A stretch of DNA of 38,862 nt. It comes from Phycisphaerales bacterium UBA1910. GTDB taxonomy: Bacteria > Planctomycetota > Phycisphaerae > Phycisphaerales > UBA1924. The position numbers and the translations under genes are program-made. The notes under the pieces are model-generated. The model was not told the origin of the DNA and searched no databases. It saw nothing but the letters and a program-made list of their open reading frames with translations. Shown piece by piece: positions 31,658 through 38,862 of the stretch; the first letter of the stretch is position 1, and each line of letters starts with the position of its first letter. Location: NCBI GenBank assembly GCA_002337545.1, contig DDGE01000039.1, positions 33,426 to 72,287 on the forward strand. Direction: 5' to 3'.

Positions 31658-31673
31658 CGCAACCCGCGTGCCG
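31658..31673 (-). promoter_or_regulatory. Sigma-54 promoter upstream of flgB
   Basis: The minus strand reads CGGCACG-CGGG-TTGCG, in the 45-base spacer between the sigma-54 activator gene and flgB. GG and GC are exactly 10 bases apart and the rest matches TGGCACG-N4-TTGCW except the first and last base. The position directly after the gene for an NtrC-type activator and before the first structural gene makes this a convincing site. RNA start is expected near 31647. Confidence 0.7.
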
Positions 31674-31681
31674 AATGGGTC

Positions 31682-33190
31682 TTACAGACTCTGCGACACC
31701 AAACTCTCTTCTTTCCACTTCTTGAGTTTCAAACCGAGTGTCCGGACCCCAATGCCGAGCGCCTTCGCTGTTTTCTGACGATGCCCGTTGAACCGCTGGA
31801 GCGTCGCCACGATCGTTTCACGCTCGATATCTGCGAGGGTTCGGTCTCCAGGGAGAATCGATGCAATCGATGGCTGGGCTTGCTGTGCGACCCCGTTCTG
31901 TGATGCCGCCTGATGATGGATGGGCTTGGGTTCCGTCATCGAGCTCACGGGCGAACCATTCATGCTCCCGGCTCGCAAGGGGGTTGCCTTGAGAGCAGGG
32001 CGAGAGGACATCAACCACGGCTCAACGAGCGACGCGTGAATTGTGCTTGATTTGGGATCGCTGAGCACCACAGCCCGCTCGCAGATGTTCTGCAGCTCAC
32101 GCACATTGCCGGGCCACCCATACTCGTCCATGAGTCGGCGTGCGTCGTCATCGAAGCTCATGGATCGGCGTCCATCCCTCTGGGCGATCTGGTCGATGAA
32201 ATGCTGTGAGAGCACCTCAACATCTCCGGATCGCTCACGCAGCGGCGGTATCGTGATGGGGAGGACATTGAGTCGGTAAAAGAGGTCCTGGCGGAACTCG
32301 CCCATCGATGCCGCATGGGGCAGGTCACGATTGCTCGTGGCGACGATGCGAACATCCACGCCGATCGTCGTGCTCGAGCCGACACGCTCAAACGCACGCT
32401 CCTGCAACACACGCAAGAGCTTCGCCTGAATCTGAGGAGAAACCTCACTGACCTCGTCGAGGAGCAGTGTGCCATCGTTCGCGAGCTCGAACCGCCCCTT
32501 GCGGAGCTTGTCAGCACCGGTGAACGCCCCCTTTTCGTGCCCGAAGAGTTCGGATTCGAGCAGACTCTCATTCAATGCCGCGCAGTTCACGGCGAGAAAC
32601 GGATTGGCCACGCGTGGGCTCAGATCGTGCACTGCACGCGCCACGACCTCTTTACCTACCCCACTCTCACCCGTCACCAGCACAGTGCCATGGCTGGACG
32701 CAACGGCACGGACCTGTTCGCGAACCTTGCGCATCGCATCGGACTCGCCGACGAGCCGATCGAGCCCTGACCGCTGCCCGTCCGTGCTGGTACTGGCCTT
32801 CAGGATCGCGTTCTCGCGAACAACAGAGGCGTGCTGGATCGCACGCTTCACTGCGATAATGAGCTCATCACCCTCGAATGGCTTGGTGATAAAGTCGTAC
32901 GCGCCATTCTTCATCGCCTGCACCGCGATCTCGATGGAGCCGAAAGCGGTCATCAGGATGACAGGGAGCTCGTCGTCGTGCGCGTTGACCTGAGCGACCA
33001 ACTCCACCCCGGTCATGCCAGGCATGTTATGGTCGGTGACAACGCAGTCCGGACGACGCGATGCGATCTCACTCAGGGCACTGCGAGCATCGCTGGCAGT
33101 CCGAACGCTGAACCCCGCGCGGGTCAGGATCGACCCGACAGAATCACGCATCATCTCTTTATCGTCCACCACGAGTACAGTCCGTGTCAT
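31682..33190 (-). CDS. Sigma-54-dependent response regulator, FlgR/FlrC type
   Basis: A 502-aa NtrC-family activator. The receiver domain (1-120) has the acidic pair Asp9/Asp10, phospho-acceptor Asp53 in VTDHNMPGMTG and Lys103 in FITKPFEG. The AAA+ domain (about 144-385) has Walker A GESGVGKE (174-181), the sigma-54-contact loop GAFTGA (221-226), LLLDEVSEV and the arginine-finger region RLNVLPITIPPLRERSGD. The C-terminal Fis-type helix-turn-helix is at about 455-495 (TLQRFNGHRQKTAKALGIG). The gene is four bases after the kinase gene and directly before the flgB promoter, so it should activate the flagellar genes, like FlgR or FlrC. Confidence 0.92.
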   Translation of the reverse strand: MTRTVLVVDDKEMMRDSVGSILTRAGFSVRTASDARSALSEIASRRPDCVVTDHNMPGMTGVELVAQVNAHDDELPVILMTAFGSIEIAVQAMKNGAYDFITKPFEGDELIIAVKRAIQHASVVRENAILKASTSTDGQRSGLDRLVGESDAMRKVREQVRAVASSHGTVLVTGESGVGKEVVARAVHDLSPRVANPFLAVNCAALNESLLESELFGHEKGAFTGADKLRKGRFELANDGTLLLDEVSEVSPQIQAKLLRVLQERAFERVGSSTTIGVDVRIVATSNRDLPHAASMGEFRQDLFYRLNVLPITIPPLRERSGDVEVLSQHFIDQIAQRDGRRSMSFDDDARRLMDEYGWPGNVRELQNICERAVVLSDPKSSTIHASLVEPWLMSSRPALKATPLRAGSMNGSPVSSMTEPKPIHHQAASQNGVAQQAQPSIASILPGDRTLADIERETIVATLQRFNGHRQKTAKALGIGVRTLGLKLKKWKEESLVSQSL

Positions 33191-33194
33191 CCGC

Positions 33195-34175
33195 TTACCT
33201 CATCACACTTGGGGATGCGCCCGCGTTTGGGACGGCCGCCCGAATATCATTTGACTGATTCAACTCGCCCCGCGTCACCACAACGGGCTGCCGCACGGGA
33301 ACTGTGATCCGCACCCACGCGCCGGGGTGGGCATCATGATTTCCAACTTCGACCGATCCACGGTGCGCATCAACGATGCGGTGCACGATCGCAAGCCCGA
33401 GCCCGGTCCCCGCTTCGCGGGTTGTAAAAAATGGATTGAACATGCGTTCAATGACCTGACTGGGGATGCCGTCGCCTCTGTCCGAGACCGTGACCGCGAT
33501 CGCGTCCTCTGACCGGTCCTCACGCTCGAGGCGTGAGTATTCGACAGAAACTACGATCTGATCGCCGCCTGAGATCCGGTTTGCTTCCCCGGCATTGCGG
33601 AGCACATTGACGAGCGCTTGCTGCAGCAGGCACGGATCACATTCGAGCTCGATCGACCCCCTGGGTTCATCAAGCACGACGGCCCCTGCGATCTCTGCGC
33701 AGCACGCCTCAAGCGACTGCGCGATAATCGGTGCTGTTTCGCACGCCACGAACTTCGCGTTGGTCTCTCTTGCGAAACTCAGTACATCACCAACAATCTC
33801 GTCGAGCCCCCGAACAGCCCGCCCGATCTTTTCAACAACCTGCCTTTGATCGGGTAGCGACTCGAGGTCCTCGTGGAGCATGCTCGCGTAGAGCTTGATC
33901 GAGCCAAGCGGGTTTCGGATCTCGTGGGAGATCCCCGCGGCCATCTCACCCAGAGCGGCCAGACGACGCGAACGCTGGAGCGCCTCGTTCGCATCACGCA
34001 GTTCTGCGTTCAGGCGGGCAACCTCGCCGCGGAGTTGGGCATGGGTGTGCTCGAGCTTGCTGGTGACCTCTGTAAACGCGGACATGAGCTCCGCGAGATC
34101 CGTCGGTGAAAGCGAACCTGTCCCGCCTTCCTCGGCAGCCATCTCAGGAACGAGTTGCATCATGCGTTCACTCAT
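33195..34175 (-). CDS. Soluble histidine kinase, FlgS/FlrB type
   Basis: A 326-aa sensor kinase without signal peptide or membrane segments, so it is cytoplasmic. A helical N-terminal region (about 25-75) is followed by the dimerisation/phosphoacceptor motif with His84 in AAGISHEIRNPLGSIKLYASML. The ATP-binding domain shows N-box LVNVLRNAGEANR, SDRGDGIPSQV (G1) and GTGLGLAIVHRIVDAHRG (G2). A PAS domain is not evident. It starts two bases after the FlgN-like gene and four before the regulator gene. In Campylobacter, the comparable FlgS senses the state of the flagellar export apparatus. Confidence 0.9.
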   Translation of the reverse strand: MSERMMQLVPEMAAEEGGTGSLSPTDLAELMSAFTEVTSKLEHTHAQLRGEVARLNAELRDANEALQRSRRLAALGEMAAGISHEIRNPLGSIKLYASMLHEDLESLPDQRQVVEKIGRAVRGLDEIVGDVLSFARETNAKFVACETAPIIAQSLEACCAEIAGAVVLDEPRGSIELECDPCLLQQALVNVLRNAGEANRISGGDQIVVSVEYSRLEREDRSEDAIAVTVSDRGDGIPSQVIERMFNPFFTTREAGTGLGLAIVHRIVDAHRGSVEVGNHDAHPGAWVRITVPVRQPVVVTRGELNQSNDIRAAVPNAGASPSVMR

Positions 34176-34177
34176 GA

Positions 34178-34663
34178 TTACCCTCTCTTATCCTGCATGA
34201 TCGGGTTTGGAGGCGTGGACTTTGAGGAGTAGGCACGCAGGGCCGACTTACCCGAGCCCATCCCCGCGAGTTGAGCGGCGAGCTTGTCGCGGGTCTGTTC
34301 CATCAAGGCCTGGTCCTTCGCGTCCTGCTCGCGAAGGCGCTTCATGGTGTGCTCGTACCCCGCGATACGGAGGAGCACACTGCTCAGGGTCTGCTCGCTC
34401 AAGGCAGACTTGGTCGTTGGATCCTCGATGAATGCACCGAGTTCCTCGCCGACCCGAATCATGGATTGCACGATCGGATCACGCTTTGCGACAACTTCTA
34501 CGATCTGTTGAACCTGACCGGATTCGACGGCGTGACGCTGCTCGGCACCGACTGCCTGCAACTGATCCACCAGCGTGCCCGCCTCATCAAGCAGGGACTC
34601 AAGCCGAGACTTGAGCATGGCGGTCTGGTCCTGTTTTTCTGTGTGCGACTCAGGCGCGGTCAT
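34178..34663 (-). CDS. FlgN-like coiled-coil protein (putative export chaperone)
   Basis: A 161-aa, mostly helical protein with two long charged helices: LKSRLESLLDEAGTLVDQLQAV, EQRHAVESGQVQQIVEVVAKRDPIVQSMIRV and GYEHTMKRLREQDAKDQALMEQTRDKLAAQL. The sequence of a hydrophobic-heptad helix followed by a Val/Lys/Asp-Pro turn resembles FlgN family chaperones (which carry the hook-filament junction proteins FlgK and FlgL), but similarity is low and FlgK/FlgL are not in the window. It is the first gene of the unit with the kinase and activator, two bases before the kinase. The C-terminal tail (SSKSTPPNPIMQDKRG) is flexible. Confidence 0.6.
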   Translation of the reverse strand: MTAPESHTEKQDQTAMLKSRLESLLDEAGTLVDQLQAVGAEQRHAVESGQVQQIVEVVAKRDPIVQSMIRVGEELGAFIEDPTTKSALSEQTLSSVLLRIAGYEHTMKRLREQDAKDQALMEQTRDKLAAQLAGMGSGKSALRAYSSKSTPPNPIMQDKRG

Positions 34664-34759
34664 CCGTGACCCTCACTTCCAGACACCCGGGACTCCGTTC
34701 CCGTTCGTGGTGCTGAGTGGGTTATCGGTCACTGGCGCGGATTTCTCCACACTGTGCGC

Positions 34760-34784
34760 AAAAAACACGCTCAGGGTGATGCGT
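34760..34784 (-). terminator. Weak terminator candidate after the TPR gene
   Basis: On the minus strand a short stem (ACGC/GCGT, 34781-34784 with 34767-34770), overlapping the TPR stop codon, precedes a T-run of six (34760-34765). The stem is only about 4 bp, so efficiency would be low. The remaining spacer to the FlgN-like gene holds a CCGATAA-like element (34726-34732) without the partner element seen elsewhere. Confidence 0.3.
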
Positions 34785-37269
34785 TGGCGATGAGTTCCGT
34801 GCTCGATTCGAGCCAACGCTCCCAATCATCGCGGTCCATCGGGAGTGTCGGATCGTCCCAAACCTCGTCGGGCATCATCGCGTAGAAGCGCTTTGCCCGC
34901 TCGTTGGCGGTGCGGGCGCGACCGATCTGACCGATCTGGATGTATGCGTTGACGATCTGCACCATCGCGACGAGCGAGGCGGGGTCGTCGCCGTAGCGAT
35001 CGCGGGCTCGGTCGTAATAGTTGATGGCCTGCTCGTAATCGCCGAGATCGAAGGCGCAATCGCCCAGATAGAAGTGCGCGTTGCGGAGTGCGATGGACTC
35101 AAAGATCCCCATCGCCGAGGCGTGACGGGCACCCAGCAAGGCGATCGCGTCGTCATAGCGTTTGATCGCGTCCCGCCGGTGATCGTTCATTTCGACGGTC
35201 CGCCGGTTTCGCTCCGCGGCGGGCATGGGCTGGTTCAGCGAGTCCTCGATCAGATCGCCCAACCGGCGGTGCGCATCCGCCAACCGGAACACGACGGAAG
35301 CGGTCTCCGGATCATCGGGGAATCGGTTGCGGAACTCGTCATAGCGTTCGATCGCTCTTTCGGGGCGATCCGTGCGGTCGTAGAGCCCCGCGAGCTCGAG
35401 GAGGGCATCGCGGAAGAGCTGGGTGTCGTTCGTCCCCATAGAACCATCGATCGCGTTCACGAGTAGCGATTCTGCCTGTGCGTCGTTCTCCGGGTCTTCG
35501 TCATAGAGATACGCTTGGGCAAGCGGGACATGGCTCGCGTCCGCGAGGGCGCCGATATCGGCGTTCGCATTCTCTTCCTTGGCCTCGATCAGCCCCTTGT
35601 AGACATCAGCAGCGGCGGAGAAGTCCCCCATCGCCCTCAATGCCTCTGCCTGACGGAATAACGCCTCTGCATAACGCGGGTCCGAGGGCATCGATTTGGC
35701 ATAGGTCTGAAACGCGTTGATCGCTTCGGGCTGATCGCCGGCACGATCGAAAAGGTCCGCGGAACGCCAGAGCGAGCTGGCGAACATGGGGAGGTTCGTC
35801 ACGACATGACGCTCAGCGTGGAGACTGAAGTTGGTCGCGGCGATGATCAGATGACGCTGGACCTCGGCACGGGCGGATGGGTCCAGCCCGAGCAGGGTTT
35901 TCACATCCTCGATTGGGCGCCCGAGCAGCGACTCCGCGGCCCCCTCATGGGCGACCGCGAGTGCCAGATACACCTCGCCGGGGATCCGCTGATCTTCGTA
36001 GAGCGTTTCGCCCAAACGGGCGTATTCGATCGCGTCGAACGGATATCCCGACGCGAGCGACTCATCGGATCGGGAGAGCAGTGACTCGAGCACCTGCTTC
36101 CGTGAGGGGTAGGACTCGATCTGATACGAGTCGTAGTCTGTGACGAGGCGTTGGTAGGCCTCGAGCGAGAGCACCGGCTCCTTCAGAGCGGCTTCGGTTT
36201 CTCCCAGGCCGAGCAACGCCAACGGGAGTGCGTCCGAGGTGGCGTGGTTCTGGACGATTTCATCGTAGAGGTTTCGTGCTTCGCTCGTATTGCCCTGTTC
36301 ATCCTCGACGATCGCTTTCATCAGCAGGATCTGGGGGTAGTGCGGATCGCCGGCGGCCGCGAGGTCTCGCGCGATCTGCACCTGCTCGTCTGCCTGAACA
36401 ACCGCGCCCTGAGCGACATAGGCCTGGGCGAGGATGAGTCTCAGTCGGGAACGATCGAAGGGCTGGGCATGGTTGAGACGCGGGAGCTCGCGGAGCATCC
36501 GTGTGATCACCAGATCGGCATAGCCCTGTTCGAGTTGTACACGCCCTTGGGTTTCCATGGCCCAGATGCGATGCTCGGTCGGGAGACTGGGGTCCAGCAG
36601 GAACTCGGCGATCAGCCCCATCGCCTCTTCGGTCATGGGGTTGGAGCGATCGAGCATCGACTCGATGGCACGCTGATATACGGCGTCGCGGAGGTATCGC
36701 TTGGACTCAGGAATGTCGCGTGCGTGCTGGAGTGCGATGGTGAACTGGTCGCGGGCGATATGTGTGTTCGCGAGGGCAGCGAGGTCGCGTGCTTCGAGCA
36801 CACCACCCATGCGCTGGGCTTCTTCGTATTCGCGTATGATCGCGATGTCGTTGCGTTCGTCGTGAATCTTGAGCTTGCGCTGACCGTAGTAGATCGAGCG
36901 GGCTTTGGCGATGTGGTACGAGGCCTTGGTGTCTACTGGGGTGTCCGCATTGGCAACCCAGGGATACACCTCGGTATTGAGCAGATTGATCGCCTCCTGA
37001 TACTGCTCGTTTTCGATCATCCTGTTCGCGATCTGAATGCGTGGGAGCAACTCTGGATCCGGCTTGGTGGAGATGCCGTACGCCACGCCGAGGAGCATCA
37101 GCCCGCCCGCGATAAGCAGCACGGGCACCTGCCACGCGTCACGCCAGCCGGTGCGGACTGCTTCAACCGGGTCCTCATCGAGGTCGGTTGATGGCATGTC
37201 TTCTTCCACCTCGACGGCGGGATCCTCGGGAAATCCCGTTTCGTTCAAGCTGTCCAGATCATCGCTCAT
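34771..37269 (-). CDS. Membrane-anchored TPR repeat protein
   Basis: An 832-aa protein. The N-terminal 45 residues are acidic and cytoplasmic. One membrane segment follows at about 48-67 (VPVLLIAGGLMLLGVAYGIS), and the rest is a periplasmic array of helical repeats of the tetratricopeptide type: IENEQYQEAINLLNTEVYPW, LGETEAALKEPVLSLEAYQRLV, QPEAINAFQTYAKSMPSDPRYAEALFRQ, RPERAIERYDEFRNRFPDDPETASVV and LGDYEQAINYYDRARDRYGDDPASL. Such proteins are scaffolds. It is upstream of the flagellar cluster on the same strand but shows no flagellar motif. The ribosome binding site is poor. Function unknown. Confidence 0.85.
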   Translation of the reverse strand: MSDDLDSLNETGFPEDPAVEVEEDMPSTDLDEDPVEAVRTGWRDAWQVPVLLIAGGLMLLGVAYGISTKPDPELLPRIQIANRMIENEQYQEAINLLNTEVYPWVANADTPVDTKASYHIAKARSIYYGQRKLKIHDERNDIAIIREYEEAQRMGGVLEARDLAALANTHIARDQFTIALQHARDIPESKRYLRDAVYQRAIESMLDRSNPMTEEAMGLIAEFLLDPSLPTEHRIWAMETQGRVQLEQGYADLVITRMLRELPRLNHAQPFDRSRLRLILAQAYVAQGAVVQADEQVQIARDLAAAGDPHYPQILLMKAIVEDEQGNTSEARNLYDEIVQNHATSDALPLALLGLGETEAALKEPVLSLEAYQRLVTDYDSYQIESYPSRKQVLESLLSRSDESLASGYPFDAIEYARLGETLYEDQRIPGEVYLALAVAHEGAAESLLGRPIEDVKTLLGLDPSARAEVQRHLIIAATNFSLHAERHVVTNLPMFASSLWRSADLFDRAGDQPEAINAFQTYAKSMPSDPRYAEALFRQAEALRAMGDFSAAADVYKGLIEAKEENANADIGALADASHVPLAQAYLYDEDPENDAQAESLLVNAIDGSMGTNDTQLFRDALLELAGLYDRTDRPERAIERYDEFRNRFPDDPETASVVFRLADAHRRLGDLIEDSLNQPMPAAERNRRTVEMNDHRRDAIKRYDDAIALLGARHASAMGIFESIALRNAHFYLGDCAFDLGDYEQAINYYDRARDRYGDDPASLVAMVQIVNAYIQIGQIGRARTANERAKRFYAMMPDEVWDDPTLPMDRDDWERWLESSTELIANASP

Positions 37270-37337
37270 CAGGGATATCCAGGGTCAGGATTCGATCGGC
37301 GCACGCGCACCGAAACCGAATACTCGGCTGATAACTC

Positions 37338-37366
37338 CTATCGGACATTCGGGGGACGGGTCTTCA
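37338..37366 (-). promoter_or_regulatory. Candidate sigma-28-like promoter upstream of the TPR gene
   Basis: On the minus strand TGAA (37363-37366), overlapping the stop codon of the RDD gene, 17 bases, then TCCGATAG (37338-37345). It lies about 69 bases before the TPR gene ATG. It has the same spacing as the elements at 1106, 17102 and 30334, but matches the consensus less well. Confidence 0.3.
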
Positions 37367-38862
37367 GCGGGTTTCCGGCTCTTCATCTCGGCGGGGCATG
37401 ACCACGAGCGATCTGGAGGTCCGGTCGCCCCGATGGAGCGTCTCCGGATCGATCAGCGCCAGTGCCGCAACGGGCGGAAGCACCCATTTGATGATGTTGC
37501 GGGTGAGAACTGACCAGAAACGAGGCTTGTGGGGTATGCCGGGCTCTGCGGCGACCAGACGCACGCCCATGAGCAGCTTGCCGGGTGTGGCGCCCACGAC
37601 AAACTCGGCAAAGGTTGCATAGCAAATGCCTGCGATGATGGTCATCGGGAAAACCGACCAAGCGTTGTTGGGCTGGACGATGACCGCGAGCGTCACGATT
37701 TCCAAGGCGGAAACGCCGACGAGGGCCCCAACGATCGTGGTGACCAGGAATACATCGATGAGCGTGGCCAGCAGGCGACGCCCCGGATCGGCGATGACTA
37801 CCCCCTCGGGCAGTTGCATCGCGTCGGCCCGATCAGGGAGGATGACGACGACGAGCACGCCCGACATGATCAGCACCATCATCACAATGAGAAAGCGGAA
37901 CTCCTCGGCAGATACGGGGGCTGTGACGGCTGGAGCACCGGCGTAGAGGACTGAGTTTTCTTTGGCATCGAGCTCGACCAACTCAACCGTTGTTTCCACT
38001 TCGTCGTCGTCACCCGCAGTATCGACGAGTCTGATCCCGATCAGGGCGTCCTGACTGCCCATGAACGCGTTGCTCAGATCCTGGGGAAGGTCAAGGTTCT
38101 GTGCGACCTGGAAGACGCCATCCTCAGACCAGTATCGGAGCCGCGCCTTGCCCGATTCCGCTCGATCAATGATCCGCAGCGCGTTGGGAGCCGCGTGGAT
38201 TTCGGTATCGTTCCCGATCTCCAGTTCATGCGGGATGTCGCTCCATTCACCGGCCGCCGTATCGAGGCGGTACGCTTTGAAGCGCAGCCCGCTGCGGTCG
38301 ATGAGTACGGGGTCGGCTCCGATGGCGCTGAGCTGAACTCGACGCGGATCGATCTCATCTGAGACAGGGACACGATCCCACCCGGCGGGGGTCATGCGTC
38401 GCAGTTCGAGCGTGCCGTTCTCTTTGAGCAACGCCCAGATGGTGTCGCGTGTGGACTGGAGCCCGATCAGGTTCGCGTCGGTGATGATGGGCTGCTCTAC
38501 CTGCATCTGTCCCGCGGGGTCCAGGACCCAGAGCCCGCCGACGGGGCTCGGAACGGCGCGGACTGAGTACACCCGCAGGAGGCGTTGCCGGTTTGTCACG
38601 ACGGGTGGGTACGCGAGATAGACCCGGTCCGCGTGGGCGCTGATCGCGATCGGGAGACGGTGCCCGAGCGTGCGAACCGCCTGGATCTGCCCAAGCGTCC
38701 CGCCGTCGAGGGCGGCGGTGTCCTCGCGCGGAGCGAAGTAGACCAGAAGGTTCTCGTCCGATGAGTTGCGATAGACCGCCCACGCACGCGTGGGCAACTC
38801 GTCGATATTCGATGTGATCAGGATGCGATCGTCCGCACGCGTGATCGAAGCGAGCACCACGA
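37364..38862 (-). CDS. RDD-domain membrane protein (N-terminus outside window)
   Basis: An open frame to the right edge; a GTG lies at 38858-38860 but the true start is probably further upstream, because no signal peptide is seen and the first residues already look like a folded domain. The 320-residue N-terminal part repeats strand-rich segments (LVYFAPRE, IAISAHADRVYLAYPP, RVYSVRAVPSPVGGLWVLD) and would lie outside the cytoplasm. A membrane segment at about 325-345 (FRFLIVMMVLIMSGVLVVVIL) is followed by an RDD domain: GRRLLATLIDVFLVTTIVG (with the R..D pattern), FAEFVVGATPGKLLMGVRLV and RNIIKWVLPP. RDD proteins are often transporters or have an unknown role. Confidence 0.8.
   Translation of the reverse strand, partial: VVLASITRADDRILITSNIDELPTRAWAVYRNSSDENLLVYFAPREDTAALDGGTLGQIQAVRTLGHRLPIAISAHADRVYLAYPPVVTNRQRLLRVYSVRAVPSPVGGLWVLDPAGQMQVEQPIITDANLIGLQSTRDTIWALLKENGTLELRRMTPAGWDRVPVSDEIDPRRVQLSAIGADPVLIDRSGLRFKAYRLDTAAGEWSDIPHELEIGNDTEIHAAPNALRIIDRAESGKARLRYWSEDGVFQVAQNLDLPQDLSNAFMGSQDALIGIRLVDTAGDDDEVETTVELVELDAKENSVLYAGAPAVTAPVSAEEFRFLIVMMVLIMSGVLVVVILPDRADAMQLPEGVVIADPGRRLLATLIDVFLVTTIVGALVGVSALEIVTLAVIVQPNNAWSVFPMTIIAGICYATFAEFVVGATPGKLLMGVRLVAAEPGIPHKPRFWSVLTRNIIKWVLPPVAALALIDPETLHRGDRTSRSLVVMPRRDEEPETR

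Noticed and set aside
34690..34740. A sigma-28-type promoter for the FlgN-like gene (ACCGATAA box)
   Set aside because: The -10-like box is present, but the T[CG]AA element is absent at the 17-base distance kept at the other sites. A TGGAGA/GATAAC sigma-70 reading is equally weak.

Overview
The window reads as a chromosomal segment of a Gram-negative, flagellated bacterium, most likely a marine planctomycete of the Phycisphaerae type. This is inferred from moderately high G+C, the flagellar gene order, lipoprotein genes with planctomycete-like composition, and a stator pair with PomA/PomB-like (sodium-type) membrane segments. No rRNA, tRNA, CRISPR array or insertion sequence was seen. A search against planctomycete genomes would settle the placement.

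Left part (1-5700). A partial unrecognised gene runs off the left edge on the minus strand. The plus strand carries a 91-aa unknown protein with a good terminator, a TolB-like beta-propeller lipoprotein, a second lipoprotein, a small unknown protein behind a hairpin that covers its ribosome binding site, and a XerC/XerD-type tyrosine recombinase. The terminator of the recombinase gene lies inside the 3' end of the convergent folK gene.

Central part (5808-34663), all minus strand and transcribed right to left. This is an almost uninterrupted flagellar cluster. In transcription order it is: a FlgN-like chaperone, a soluble histidine kinase and an NtrC-type sigma-54 activator; a sigma-54-type promoter; the rod, MS-ring, switch and export-ATPase genes flgB flgC fliE fliF fliG fliH fliI fliJ; a MotE-like gene; the hook genes fliK flgD (a TIGR02530-type gene) flgE; flbD; the motor genes motA motB fliL fliN; the export gate fliO fliP fliQ fliR flhB flhA; the number and placement GTPase/ATPase flhF flhG; an unknown two-span membrane protein; and the flagellar sigma factor fliA. 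Many genes overlap by 4-8 bases, which suggests translational coupling. fliM is missing from its usual place between fliL and fliN. The outer rod, rings, hook-filament junction, cap, filament and chemotaxis genes are not in the window.

Regulation. Two sequences fit sigma-54 promoters (GG-N10-GC with a GGCRCG/TTGC context): one directly upstream of flgB and one upstream of the unknown membrane protein. A TTGACG/TAATAG promoter with a 17-base spacer precedes fliA. Four spacers (upstream of the TolB-like gene, fliF, fliN and the TPR gene) share a bipartite element T[CG]AA-N17-[GT]CCGAT, which resembles a FliA/sigma-28 promoter with a longer spacer. A simple model is that the kinase and activator turn on the rod/MS-ring operon through sigma-54, and FliA then serves the bipartite sites. 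This is inference.

Right part (34771-38862), minus strand. A large membrane-anchored TPR protein is preceded by a partial RDD-domain membrane protein that runs off the right edge.
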